Of a DNA stretch of 64,000 bases, positions 28,700 to 37,829 are shown piece by piece. The notes beneath the pieces are model-generated. The model was not told the DNA's origin. It did no database searches and saw nothing but the letters and a program-made list of their open reading frames with translations. Position 1 is the stretch's first letter, and each line of letters begins with the position of its first letter. The position numbers and the translations under genes are program-made. Origin of the DNA: Acetobacteraceae bacterium ESL0709 (GTDB lineage Bacteria; Pseudomonadota; Alphaproteobacteria; Acetobacterales; Acetobacteraceae); assembly GCA_029433415.1 (NCBI GenBank), contig JAQTIA010000002.1, forward strand, positions 385,501-449,500. The letters are read 5' to 3'.

Positions 28700-30973
28700 A
28701 TGTCCTTCTCCCGTGCCGCTGGTCGTTTTCTTCCCCTTCTGATTATGGCTGGCAGCACGATAGCGGCTGGTGGATCAGCAGACGCTGAAGAGTCACAGCC
28801 CGTTTCTTCCTCGCAAAAACAGGATGATAAAAAAGAGAAGACTGCCAGCAGCAAAGAGGAAGTTATTGTGGTGACGGCAACAGGAATGTCCCGCGCTTCT
28901 TCGGCAACCAAGACGCGGACGCCTATTATTGAATCGCCTCAGACAATTTCCATCGTCAATCGCAAGGAAATAGAGCTTCGGGCTGCGCCGACCGTGGCGG
29001 ATGCCCTGTCCTATGTTGCTGGCGTGCAGGCAGAGCCGCAGGGCATTGACAGCAGGGTGGATGAAGTTTCCGTACGTGGTTTCGGAGCTGGTGGATTTTC
29101 ATCGAATAACAATTTTATTGACGGATTGCGTCTTCCATCCGGCGGGCAATGGACGCGTACTTCTTTCGATCCGGCGGCTCTGGAACAGATTGAAGTGCTG
29201 AAAGGTCCATCAGGCGCTTTATATGGGCAGACAGCTCCTGGCGGGGTGATCAATCTCGTGACCAAAAAACCGACAAGGAAAAGCGAGGGAGAATTTTTCC
29301 TCCAGGGGACCGGCTTTACAAATCTTGCCGACTGGCAAGGGCAGGCTTTGGGCGATGTTTCAGGGGCACTCAATAAGGATGAAACTGTTTTGGGGCGTGT
29401 CGTCGCTTTGGTGAAGCATGGCGATACGCAGGTCAAGGATGTCTCTCTTAGCCGCTATTATTTCTCACCCAGCCTGACATGGCGTTATGGCTGGCAGTCA
29501 AGCTGGACACTTCTTGCACAATATCAGCGCGATCAAGGTGGTTCCACTTTCCAGTTCCTGCCAGCAACAGGGACACTTTATCGCTCAAATGGGCATCATA
29601 TTGATAATAACGCGTTCATTGGTGAATCGAAATGGAATAAATATGACCGCAATCAGGCTCTGATAGGCTCTTTTCTCGAGCATCATTTCAACCGTTTTCT
29701 GACCTTGCGGAATAATACGCGTTATACTTATATCGACACGGTTTATCGCGCGACGGTTCTTTCAGGAGATACGCTGGCCAAATGTCCACCTTCTCTGGCG
29801 GGCTGTATCCCCGGGGCCACGGTCAGGCGGCGCGCCGTGGAAGGACGCGGCAGGTCGCAGGGCGTGGCAACGGATACGCAGCTGGAAGGACATGTCAAGA
29901 CCGCCATAGTTCGACATCTCCTTCTGGTGGGGACGGATTATTTCTATACGGACTGGAACCATTCACGTGATACAGTCAAGGGGTCTCTTGTCCAGCCTGT
30001 CTATGATATTTTTGATCCCGCGCCGAGTGGCTCTTCCGGTTTTTCGTCCAATCTTGCTCCACAGGTCTATACGGCAACAGTCAGCCAGCAGAATGGCGTT
30101 TATTTCCAGGACCAGATGAAGGTCCAGAGGCTGCGTGTTACAATAGGAGGACGGCAGGACTGGGCGCGCGATAATACGCTCAATGTCCTGACAAACAGGA
30201 AATATACGACAAATTCCAATAAATTCACTTGGCGCGCCGGGGCGGTTTATCTTTTGCCCTATGGTATGGCACCCTATTTCAGTTATGCCCAGTCCTTCCA
30301 GCCGGAAGTCTCGGATCCCTCAAGTTCACGCACAGGCCAGCCTTTCAAGCCGACGACGGGAGACCAATATGAGGCCGGGATGCGCTATCAATATGGCAAA
30401 AGCATCTATATCACTTTTGGCGCCTATCAGATTACCCAGAAGAATATGACCACGCCAGATGGCGAAGCTATTTGTGGCACATCTTCTTGTCTTGTGCAGA
30501 CGGGCAAGGGACGGGTGCGCGGTCTGGAGCTTGAGGGGAGGGTCAATTTGCCCTGGGATATGGCACTTATCTTTACCGGCACACGCAGTGATGCCCGTAT
30601 TACAAGGACTAATCAGATCGGGCAGAAGGGAAATTACTTGCCTCAGGCTCCAAAATGGATGGCATCCATTTTTGTTGACCAGCGTATCCATTATGGTTTT
30701 TTCAAGGGAATCGGTATTGGAGGCGGCATCCGCTATACAGGCGACAGTTATGGCGATACAGCCAATAAACTCTCCATTCCCGATTATATTCTGTTTGATA
30801 CATTTCTGCGTTATGATTTCTCAGAATCATTCCCGCGTTATAAGGGACTGACCTTTTCGTTAAACATGCGCAACATTGCCAATAAGCGCTTTGTGGCGAC
30901 TTGTACAGCCGTCGCCGCCTGTTATTATGGGCAAGGCCGCAGCATGACAGCGCGCCTTGAATATCGCTGGTGA
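28700..30973 (+). CDS. TonB-dependent siderophore receptor
   Basis: This 757-residue outer-membrane beta-barrel is predicted to import a ferric siderophore using TonB energy. A signal peptide (about residues 1-27) precedes a TonB-box-like EEVIVVTATG. A plug domain (TPIIESPQTISIVNRKEIELR, VSVRGFGAGG, VLKGPSGALYGQTAPGGVINLVTKKP) and a 22-strand-type barrel follow, ending in LEYRW with a terminal aromatic. It belongs to the FhuA/FpvA-like subfamily; the siderophore cannot be named. It is the first gene of an operon with DUF3325, a small membrane protein and a PepSY protein. Confidence 0.95.
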   Translation: MSFSRAAGRFLPLLIMAGSTIAAGGSADAEESQPVSSSQKQDDKKEKTASSKEEVIVVTATGMSRASSATKTRTPIIESPQTISIVNRKEIELRAAPTVADALSYVAGVQAEPQGIDSRVDEVSVRGFGAGGFSSNNNFIDGLRLPSGGQWTRTSFDPAALEQIEVLKGPSGALYGQTAPGGVINLVTKKPTRKSEGEFFLQGTGFTNLADWQGQALGDVSGALNKDETVLGRVVALVKHGDTQVKDVSLSRYYFSPSLTWRYGWQSSWTLLAQYQRDQGGSTFQFLPATGTLYRSNGHHIDNNAFIGESKWNKYDRNQALIGSFLEHHFNRFLTLRNNTRYTYIDTVYRATVLSGDTLAKCPPSLAGCIPGATVRRRAVEGRGRSQGVATDTQLEGHVKTAIVRHLLLVGTDYFYTDWNHSRDTVKGSLVQPVYDIFDPAPSGSSGFSSNLAPQVYTATVSQQNGVYFQDQMKVQRLRVTIGGRQDWARDNTLNVLTNRKYTTNSNKFTWRAGAVYLLPYGMAPYFSYAQSFQPEVSDPSSSRTGQPFKPTTGDQYEAGMRYQYGKSIYITFGAYQITQKNMTTPDGEAICGTSSCLVQTGKGRVRGLELEGRVNLPWDMALIFTGTRSDARITRTNQIGQKGNYLPQAPKWMASIFVDQRIHYGFFKGIGIGGGIRYTGDSYGDTANKLSIPDYILFDTFLRYDFSESFPRYKGLTFSLNMRNIANKRFVATCTAVAACYYGQGRSMTARLEYRW

Positions 30974-30981
30974 GGGAAGAG

Positions 30982-31254
30982 ATGCTGTTTCTGTGTCTGG
31001 CAGGTCTGACGGGACTGGCGGGGAGTCTTCTGGCTTATCTGGCTTCTTCCCACCAATATCTTCTGAAAAAACCTTTCCCAAAGAGGAAGGCACTGACGGG
31101 TGCAGTCGGGTTTCTGATTTTATCCTTGTCATTTTTTCTTCAGTCCCATAGTGCTTTGACGGCTGTTTTCATGCTGACGGTCCTGTTGATGGTTCTGTGG
31201 TCCCTGGGGCCTCTTTTGATCGCTTTTCTGCAAAGACGCAGGAGAGGTTCATGA
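30982..31254 (+). CDS. DUF3325 family membrane protein
   Basis: This 90-residue protein has about three hydrophobic helices (LFLCLAGLTGLAGSLLAYL, ALTGAVGFLILSLSFF, FMLTVLLMVLWSLGPLLIAF). The family is typically found after TonB siderophore receptors. GAGGGAAGAG directly precedes ATG 30982. A GTG at 30970 overlapping the receptor stop is the alternative. It overlaps the next gene by ATGA. Function is unknown, probably tied to inner-membrane iron handling. Confidence 0.8.
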   Translation: MLFLCLAGLTGLAGSLLAYLASSHQYLLKKPFPKRKALTGAVGFLILSLSFFLQSHSALTAVFMLTVLLMVLWSLGPLLIAFLQRRRRGS

Positions 31255-31544
31255 CCCGGCCTGTCAGGGATCATCGCTGGTTGTCCCGTGTCATGGCGGC
31301 GGCCTTTCCGGGTACGTTGCTGATCATTGGGATTATTGCGGTTATAGGAAGGCTCTTTCACAGTCAGGGCCGGCCAAATGATCTTCTCGACCAATATCTC
31401 ATGTGGATGGGGGCACTGTTATGGATTGCCTCTTTCTCGACCTGTTTTTTATGGCGTAGTGCGGCGCGGGCATGGTGTTTTTATGTGCTGGCCAATCTCG
31501 TTATGTGGGGTTTCTTTCTGCTCGCGGGGTTGTGGCCATCATGA
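31251..31544 (+). CDS. Small inner-membrane protein of siderophore operon (DUF3649-like)
   Basis: The 97-residue product begins MTRPVRDHRWLSRVMAAAFP and has three hydrophobic segments (TLLIIGIIAVIG, LMWMGALLWIASFSTCFLW, CFYVLANLVMWGFFLLAG). Position between DUF3325 and PepSY genes matches small 'iron uptake' proteins such as DUF3649. Assignment to that family is by context and topology. Both ends overlap neighbours by ATGA, so the operon is translationally coupled. Confidence 0.7.
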   Translation: MTRPVRDHRWLSRVMAAAFPGTLLIIGIIAVIGRLFHSQGRPNDLLDQYLMWMGALLWIASFSTCFLWRSAARAWCFYVLANLVMWGFFLLAGLWPS

Positions 31545-33022
31545 AAATCAGCAGGGATATCCTCACCCTTTACCGGTCTGTCCATTCATGGGTTGGTATT
31601 ATTAGCGGGCTGTTTCTGTTTGTGGCCTTTTACGCCGGGGCTGTCAGCATGTTTGAGCGCCCGCTTCAGAATTATCTTTCTTTTCCCAAATCCCTGCCAC
31701 AGCCAGTCCCACTGGAACGCGCGCCAGAGTTGCTGAACAGGACATTTGCTTCTTACCCTGAAGCGAAACATGATTATACGGTTATCATCAGCAAGCTTCC
31801 TTCGGATACCAGGTCGGAAAAAGAGGGGGTAAGAAAAGCCGTTTCCCTGCGGTGGCCAGGGGAGGGAGGTCATCATAATAAATCCGGAACCGTAACATTT
31901 TCAACGCTGGATCAGAGTGGCAGTCTGGTCGTGACGAAAACCTCCTTGTCCCAAACGGCTTTCTTTATAGATATTCTTCATCGTCAGGTTGGCCTCCCTT
32001 TGTCCCGCAAGCCAGCCATGATCATTATGGGGATTGTGGCGCTGCTTTATTCTGTAGCTCTGGTTTCTGCGGTGATTATCTATCTGCCCGTCATGACCAG
32101 GACATTGTTTGCCGTAAGGTTAAAAGCGGGATTTCGCAAGAAATGGCTTGATTTCCACAATCTTCTGGGCTTTTTCTCATTGCCTTTTCATATTATCATG
32201 GCGGTGACATCGGTTGTTTTTGCCTTTCATGGCGAGTTTTTTGCGCTTGAACATGCTCTTTTCGCGCCGTCATCATCAGCAGAAATTCGTCATAATGTCC
32301 CGGAAAATCATCGCATTCTTTCCCACCCAGCGCCACTATCTATCCCGGCTCTTATCGGGACATTGCAGACACAGGCTCCCGGTTTTGAGCCTGCAAGTTT
32401 GAATTACAGTACCAGACACCATCAAATGACCCTGAGCGTTGCAGGTTATGATACGCGTTATATTCATCGCGGTCCGACCGGGAGTTTCATATCACTTGAT
32501 CCCTATGATGGGCATATTCTGTCAGATGATTATGTGCCCGGGCATCAATCACTTGGCTATGTGATCCTGACGAGTCTGTTTTCTCTTCATTTTGGCAGTT
32601 TTGGGGGGAATTTCGTCCGGTGGGGGTATGTGGTGCTTGGGCTGGGTGGTGCCTTCCTGTTCTATACAGGCAATCATCTCTGGATTGATTCCCGTCGTCG
32701 GCAGGAGTACCAGCAATCGCTCAAATATTCAGCCACAATAAAGGAGTCGTGGGGAACGCGCTTTCTGGAAAGACTGACCTCAGGCTGGGTTTTTGGTACG
32801 ATTACCGGGGTATCGGCCCTGCTCTGCGTGTCGCTTGTCACATCAGCAGGCAGTCATTATGACCTCATATGGACGCTTTATTATACGATCATGGCGGTGT
32901 TCCTGCTGATAGCCTGGCTTTTCCCTTATCAGATGGCCAATCTCATTCATAAAATAACGGCGTTTGTCATGACGCTGCTGATTCCTTTTGCCCTGATAGT
33001 GCGTATGGCGTTTCTGACGTAA
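31541..33022 (+). CDS. PepSY-associated TM domain protein
   Basis: This 493-residue inner-membrane protein starts LTLYRSVHSWVGIISGLFLF, where the first TM helix carries the His motif HSWVG. A periplasmic domain, a second TM helix (MIIMGIVALLYSVALVSAVI), LDFHNLLGFFSLPFHIIMAV with conserved histidines, a second PepSY-like soluble part and several C-terminal helices follow. Relatives occur with siderophore receptors and may act in ferric-siderophore reduction, possibly binding heme through the TM histidines; that is inference. A strong terminator follows. Confidence 0.88.
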   Translation: MKISRDILTLYRSVHSWVGIISGLFLFVAFYAGAVSMFERPLQNYLSFPKSLPQPVPLERAPELLNRTFASYPEAKHDYTVIISKLPSDTRSEKEGVRKAVSLRWPGEGGHHNKSGTVTFSTLDQSGSLVVTKTSLSQTAFFIDILHRQVGLPLSRKPAMIIMGIVALLYSVALVSAVIIYLPVMTRTLFAVRLKAGFRKKWLDFHNLLGFFSLPFHIIMAVTSVVFAFHGEFFALEHALFAPSSSAEIRHNVPENHRILSHPAPLSIPALIGTLQTQAPGFEPASLNYSTRHHQMTLSVAGYDTRYIHRGPTGSFISLDPYDGHILSDDYVPGHQSLGYVILTSLFSLHFGSFGGNFVRWGYVVLGLGGAFLFYTGNHLWIDSRRRQEYQQSLKYSATIKESWGTRFLERLTSGWVFGTITGVSALLCVSLVTSAGSHYDLIWTLYYTIMAVFLLIAWLFPYQMANLIHKITAFVMTLLIPFALIVRMAFLT

Positions 33023-33023
33023 A

Positions 33024-33053
33024 AACGGGGCCATGAAGGCCCCGTTCTTTTTT
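33024..33053 (+). terminator. Rho-independent terminator of the siderophore operon
   Basis: AACGGGGCC (33024-33032) pairs with GGCCCCGTT (33038-33046) and is followed by CTTTTTT. Confidence 0.93.
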
Positions 33054-33084
33054 ACAATATTGTAGTTACGTGGTCGTAAAGATC

Positions 33085-35430
33085 CTAGTTCTGCCCCTTA
33101 TGTGACAGAAAACGCAACCATGCCGATACGACCAGCATCAGGACTGGCAGCGAGCCGAAGAGGATAAAGACCGTATCGGGGATCATGCGCAGCCATTCCA
33201 GCGTGAGCTGCAAAGTCTGGCGTCCGTAAAGCGGGCTGCGCGCATGCCAGTACCCATTGACCATGACATCATAGATCTGAAGCAAACCACCGGGGAAAAG
33301 ACTGATGAGGCACATGCCGGCAAGGCCAATATTAGTGCCCCAGAAAGCGATGCGGGCATATTTTTCAAGAGCACGCCACTGACTGGGCGTGGCGACCTGT
33401 TGGGTTACCATGACGACCATAGCCAGAGCCGCCATACCGAAGACGCCCATCATGGCGGCATGGCCGTGATTGGGTGTCAGCATCGTGCCGACTTCGTAAT
33501 AACTGACAATGGGCAGATTGATGAAGAAACCGCACATGCCAGCTCCGACGAAGTTCCAGAAGCCGCAGGCCAGAAGGAAATAATAGACGTAACGGTGCGT
33601 GACGCCGCCATTTTCCTCGCGGTCAAGACGGGTGGTCCTGATAAAGTCCCATGCTTCGGCACAGAGCAGTGTCAGAGGCACGACTTCCATGGCGGACATG
33701 AGCGCGCCAAAGGCCATCATGATCTGGCCCTGTCCCGTGAAATACCAGTGGTGACATGTTCCCAGCACACCGCCCGTAAAGAAGAGGATGCCGTCGAAAT
33801 AGATCGTCCGAAGGGCGACATTGCGCCGCGTGATGCCGAGCAGATAAAACATCGTGGCGACAAGGGTCGTGGCAAAAAATTCAAAATAGCCTTCAACCCA
33901 CAGATGAATGATCCAGAAACGCCAGATCTCGACAACGGAGTAATTGGCATGATGGTTGATGAGCAGAACCGGCGTATAGAAAAGCGGAATAGCCAGCGCT
34001 GAAAGGACAAAGGCTGTCAGAAGGGGACGCTCTTTCTGGCTGTTTTTCCAGACGGGAGCGCAAATCCAGCAAAGCAGGGCGATCCATGCCGTCAGCCCGA
34101 CAATGAGCAGACCATGCCAGAGGCGCCCCTGCTCCATGAATTCCCATCCTGTTGCGCCAAGATCTTCCCACCATTTGCCGAATGTTTGGAGGTAGCCAAG
34201 CCATATGCCCAGAAAGGATCCGGCAACGACAACGGCAAAGGCAACAAAAAGCAGGTTCAGCAAGGTTACAAGAAGAGTGGAGTTTGCAAATGTGTCATCA
34301 GGACCACGAAATGCCAGAGCCAGATAAAGGGTTGCGGCGACATAGGCGGTTGCAATCCAGAAAATGGCGCTTTGCAGATGCCAGGACCGTACGACATTGC
34401 TGGGGAAAAGTTGCTGAAGGGGGATACCGTAAAAACTGGCTCCGTCAATCCGGTAATGTGCGGTGGCACCGCCAAGGAGAGTCTGGAGGAAGAAAAGGGC
34501 TGCCACGACGATCATGAATTTCACAAGCGCTTTCTGCGCCCGTGAGGAACGACCGGGGAAGAGCCTGTTGGGCAGTCTGTGCGTCATGCCGGTTACCCAT
34601 GCGGCGCTGGGGTAACGGTCGCGGATATAGACAGCGCCCCCAATGCCTCCCAGAAGGGTAAGCAGGCTTAGCATGCTCCAGATCATGGCGCCGTGTATGG
34701 GCGTGTTGCCAGCAGCAGGCTCATAAGGGAAATTATTGGTGTAGGAATGATCGGTTCCCGGAGATTGGGTGGCCGAAGCCCATGCTGCCCAGCTGAACCA
34801 GGCTGCAAGTTGCTTCAGCTCTTGCGGTGAAGGAACAACACCTGGCTCGAGACCACCATTTTCAGCCGTATTGGCAAAATATTCCTGCCAGTGGGCCGGC
34901 TCTTCCTGCCAGGCCTGTGCCTGAACGGGGCCAAGGGTCAGGATTCCTGTTTTGGCATCGTAAAGATTGACCTTGAACTGAATGGCCGTCTGCCCATCCA
35001 CAGCGGCGCGACGGGCCTTGTCCAGCATCTGGTAGGAACTGTGGAATGTGTCCTGCGCAGCTGCGTCCTCAGCGGCAAGGACCTGACGATGCAGCGCCAG
35101 TGCGGAGAAGTCCGGGCCAATATAGGCCCCATGCCCCCAGACGGAACCGTTATTCATCAGGCCAAAGCGCTGGAACACGCTTTCCCCTTCATTAATGTCA
35201 TCGCGCGTGGCGATTATTTGCCCATTGGGGGCAACAACCTGCTCGGGGACAGGCGGCGCCACGTGATAGGCATTGACGGTAATGAAGGTCAGGATACAGG
35301 AAGCCAGTATGATGACCGCAATCAGAATGCGTTTCCACCAGGGGGAGAGAGGGTCGTCCTCCTCCATAAGGGACGACGAAGACGCACCGGGAGGCTGGGC
35401 GCCTGATGAGGGAGTACAGGATGACGACAC
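33085..35430 (-). CDS. norB: Quinol-dependent nitric oxide reductase (qNOR)
   Basis: The enzyme reduces 2 NO to N2O using quinol in the inner membrane, a detoxification role when no other denitrification genes are present. The 781-residue protein has an N-terminal TM helix and a periplasmic domain (NEGESVFQRFGLMNNGSVWG) characteristic of the fused quinol type. About 12 heme-copper helices follow with RSWHLQSAIFW, HLWVEGYFEFFAT (metal-binding His and Glu) and NHGHAAMMGVFG. It starts with GTG 35430 after AGGAG. A palindrome upstream suggests NO-responsive control. Confidence 0.95.
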   Translation of the reverse strand: MSSSCTPSSGAQPPGASSSSLMEEDDPLSPWWKRILIAVIILASCILTFITVNAYHVAPPVPEQVVAPNGQIIATRDDINEGESVFQRFGLMNNGSVWGHGAYIGPDFSALALHRQVLAAEDAAAQDTFHSSYQMLDKARRAAVDGQTAIQFKVNLYDAKTGILTLGPVQAQAWQEEPAHWQEYFANTAENGGLEPGVVPSPQELKQLAAWFSWAAWASATQSPGTDHSYTNNFPYEPAAGNTPIHGAMIWSMLSLLTLLGGIGGAVYIRDRYPSAAWVTGMTHRLPNRLFPGRSSRAQKALVKFMIVVAALFFLQTLLGGATAHYRIDGASFYGIPLQQLFPSNVVRSWHLQSAIFWIATAYVAATLYLALAFRGPDDTFANSTLLVTLLNLLFVAFAVVVAGSFLGIWLGYLQTFGKWWEDLGATGWEFMEQGRLWHGLLIVGLTAWIALLCWICAPVWKNSQKERPLLTAFVLSALAIPLFYTPVLLINHHANYSVVEIWRFWIIHLWVEGYFEFFATTLVATMFYLLGITRRNVALRTIYFDGILFFTGGVLGTCHHWYFTGQGQIMMAFGALMSAMEVVPLTLLCAEAWDFIRTTRLDREENGGVTHRYVYYFLLACGFWNFVGAGMCGFFINLPIVSYYEVGTMLTPNHGHAAMMGVFGMAALAMVVMVTQQVATPSQWRALEKYARIAFWGTNIGLAGMCLISLFPGGLLQIYDVMVNGYWHARSPLYGRQTLQLTLEWLRMIPDTVFILFGSLPVLMLVVSAWLRFLSHKGQN

Positions 35431-35472
35431 GGAACATCTCCTCTTGAATGAAAGTCATGTTATAAAGATATA

Positions 35473-35488
35473 AAAGATATACATCTTT
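35473..35488 (-). promoter_or_regulatory. Palindromic operator candidate upstream of qNOR
   Basis: AAAGATATACATCTTT is an inverted repeat of AAAGAT and ATCTTT spaced by 4, 43 bases upstream of the GTG start. The AAGAT...ATCTT layout resembles NsrR sites. No nsrR gene is seen in the window. Confidence 0.5.
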
Positions 35489-35720
35489 GATTCTGTCAAT
35501 ATGATTTTCAGGAGACTGAAGGTTCTTAAGTAATATCAGTGGATTATGCAGGGAGGGGGAGAAGAGGTGCGGAGACATTGCGTGATATCCGACGTTCTTT
35601 CAGGCGCTCCAGGAAGGGAAATTTTATGGCAGACAGCTTCTGGAAAACAGGAGTTCTTGCAGGGAGCGGTCACCTGCCGTGCGCCGTGCCGTAAAGACAT
35701 CCTGAAAGCCTCTTCTGACT

Positions 35721-35826
35721 GCCTATAATTTAGGCATATGATCGGTAGATTTCTTGACAGGATTTTTCTTATGGAATAACAATCACTTCCAACAAGCCTG
35801 TTCCCCGCACGCGCGGGGATGAGCCG
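35721..35826 (+). CRISPR. CRISPR leader with a single repeat and no spacer (locus B)
   Basis: The leader from GCCTATAATTTAGGCATATG onward carries TTGACA at 35754-35759 and a TAACAA -10-like hexamer 17 bases later. Its last bases, CACTTCCAACAAG, equal those at loci C and D. It is followed directly by a 29-bp repeat at 35798-35826 that differs from the array consensus at two positions (first base C and GAGCCG in place of GAACCG). No second repeat follows within 150 bases. It is either a virgin array or one trimmed by deletion. Confidence 0.85.
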
Positions 35827-35977
35827 GATTTGGTCAAGCTCCTCCCTGTTCGGAAGGCGTAAATATGTTGGATTCTTGTTTCGGGGCAAGGCTGGTTCTG
35901 CACAGGATGCCACTTATTTCAGTCGTTCAGCCCTCGCCTTGGACCCTATTAAAAATTGAGCGTAAAAGGAAACTATG

Positions 35978-36150
35978 CTTCATGGAGGCAAAGAGGAAAG
36001 AAAAGCTTTGCATAAGTGAACTATTTTTGCTCTCTGAAAGCCAGATGGAGCAGATAAGCCCTTATATCCTCTTCCTCTCTCTCATGTCTCTCTCCCGTGA
36101 CAGGATATTCACGACTCTGACGGAACAGGCAGGACTCTCTTACGACTTAT
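35978..36150 (+). pseudogene. IS5-type transposase relic, left of the TIR pair
   Basis: The frame reads LCISELFLLSESQMEQISPY and then SLSRDRIFTTLTEQAGLSYD before a stop, the N-terminal part of an IS5-type transposase with a large internal deletion. GACAGGATATTCACG at 36099 and AGGACTCTC match the relic at 37830-38015 on the other side of the TIR pair. The rest of 35827-36347 holds no gene I can support. Confidence 0.65.
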
Positions 36151-36347
36151 AAGTTATGCAACACAGCTTAAAGTGCATGGCGTAGCGGCTTCTTTGCTTG
36201 AAAAGGGATTTTTCTACGCCATATCGGGCAAATAAAAGGAGGGGGAAGTCAAAACTTCATGTTGCCTATGATGGACAGGAATAGGTTTTCCCTCCCCCTG
36301 CGTCATATCATGACAGATCAGTGCCCCCGAGAGCTTTGATAAATTTT

Positions 36348-37040
36348 TTAAAAAATATCATCAAGAGGATTGAGACTGTTAGAAAGCTCCTTAAACTCCA
36401 TTTTCTGAAGAAAATCAGAGACGTTAAAATTAATTTTATGCTTAATTTTATGCTGAAAATCTTCTGTACTTACTGATTCTTGCAATATTTTATTCTTCGC
36501 AAAGAAATCACACATATATAGTTCATGAAATATCCACGGTGACTGGGTAATGTTAATGTCATTTCTTAGTTTCGTAGAATTTTCACTCTCCAAGAAAAGA
36601 AAAATTCTACACTTCTCAATCATAGATGTCAAAAGCGACGTTAGCATAATATACATCGAAGAGTAATAATAGCTATGCCCGGGATCATTTTCTCTGAGCT
36701 TATTTATAATTTCTTCGACGTTATACCATACCGACGAATCAACAAAACACCTTTTTTGATATGTTTTTTCTATATATCCTTTCAGACGCAAAACATCCTT
36801 TTCATCCATATGTGAATGTGATATGAAAACATCGTAATTTATATCATTTGGGAAATATTTTTTAATAATATCGTCTACATTAATCTCATTTTTAAGTAAA
36901 TCCCTTAATGCTAAGGAAAATTCTGACCTATCAAAAGGTCCTTTAGAAGTTTTTTTATTGTTTTCTTTGTTGAGAGATATGCTATTTTCTAATAATGAAT
37001 GGCCCTGCTCATTGATCTCTACCCTGACTGCCTTTTGCAT
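36348..37040 (-). CDS. TIR-domain protein (candidate anti-phage NADase or sensor)
   Basis: The 230-residue protein has a hydrophilic N-terminus of about 65 residues. A TIR-like core follows: INYDVFISHSHMDEKDVLRL (strand A and box 1, about residues 68-87), YIEKTYQKRCFVDSSVWYNV, SSMYIMLTSLLTSMIEKCRI and ITQSPWIFHELYMCDFF. This matches bacterial TIR proteins whose core ends in a SPW(I)xxE element. TIR effectors often cleave NAD+; a catalytic Glu may lie in VEEIINKLRE, but this is uncertain. It has a strong Shine-Dalgarno (GGAGG). AT-rich, it diverges from a membrane protein gene and both lie between matching transposase relics. Confidence 0.72.
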   Translation of the reverse strand: MQKAVRVEINEQGHSLLENSISLNKENNKKTSKGPFDRSEFSLALRDLLKNEINVDDIIKKYFPNDINYDVFISHSHMDEKDVLRLKGYIEKTYQKRCFVDSSVWYNVEEIINKLRENDPGHSYYYSSMYIMLTSLLTSMIEKCRIFLFLESENSTKLRNDINITQSPWIFHELYMCDFFAKNKILQESVSTEDFQHKIKHKINFNVSDFLQKMEFKELSNSLNPLDDIF

Positions 37041-37156
37041 TTCTCTACCTCCTAAAAATTAGATTACAGCCTAGCCATGCTAACACGGTAAAATAGCGGG
37101 GCGTTTTACAAATACAATAATCCCCTATACGCTAGCTTTTCTTCAGTATAACAGAC

Positions 37157-37168
37157 CTTAAGCTTAAG
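37157..37168. promoter_or_regulatory. Perfect 12-bp palindrome between divergent TIR and membrane genes
   Basis: CTTAAGCTTAAG lies in the 202-base divergent intergenic region, where the promoters of both genes must be. It may bind a dimeric regulator or may be chance in AT-rich DNA. Confidence 0.35.
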
Positions 37169-37242
37169 TGCAGTAAATATATAAGCTCTCTCAGAAAATC
37201 ACACTATATCCTCGTGATCCTTTTAAGATTAGGTTTCTCATC

Positions 37243-37782
37243 ATGTTTCATTCAAGAAAAAAATCTCTTCTCACTGATCGTGAGCTGGAGGAAATCAAAC
37301 AAGCGGCTGAAGATAAAAGAAAATATCTTGAAATCATTCAGGCTGTTATTGGCCGTATGTCAGCCTGTTCAGACGCTACCAGAGCGGGTACGGTCACATT
37401 TCTTATAGCTATCTTCAGCTATATGGCGACTCAGAATAACAGATATGAAGCCTCTCATCTGCTCTCAGGGAAACTATGTTTCGGCTATCTGATCTTTATC
37501 GTCATCATGTGGCATTTAAGCGCCTATTATCTCAGGCAAAGTCGGTTATTTCGTCAATTATACGCCCATGTCATTAAAATCAAATATCCAGATAAAATTG
37601 ATTTCAGTCTTTTAACAAAGGAATATGAGTCGAGAGTGCATTCATGTATCCGAATTATGTTTAGCAGGTCTTTATATCCTATTTATGTATTCTGTGTTCT
37701 GATAACACTCTTGGCTGGACCTTTTCTTTCCTATTTCTCAAAATTTTTCTGTGCTTTATGCTCAGGCCTTATTAAATTTTGA
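37243..37782 (+). CDS. Small membrane protein paired with the TIR gene
   Basis: The 179-residue protein starts with a charged helical N-terminus (DRELEEIKQAAEDKRKYLE). IIQAVIGRMSACSDATRAG runs into TM1 (TVTFLIAIFSYMA, about 50-63), then TM2 (CFGYLIFIVIMWHLSAYYL, about 78-97) and TM3 near the C-terminus (YPIYVFCVLITLLAGPFLSYF, about 148-168). The cytosolic helix, RM...G-T motif and three helices resemble small uncharacterised membrane proteins found beside TIR genes. A pore-forming or membrane-anchoring effector is possible; that is inference. I do not recognise a named family. Confidence 0.6.
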   Translation: MFHSRKKSLLTDRELEEIKQAAEDKRKYLEIIQAVIGRMSACSDATRAGTVTFLIAIFSYMATQNNRYEASHLLSGKLCFGYLIFIVIMWHLSAYYLRQSRLFRQLYAHVIKIKYPDKIDFSLLTKEYESRVHSCIRIMFSRSLYPIYVFCVLITLLAGPFLSYFSKFFCALCSGLIKF

Positions 37783-37829
37783 AAGTTTTTTAAAGATGCG
37801 ATTTATGCAGTCTCTGAAAGAGAGGCTGT

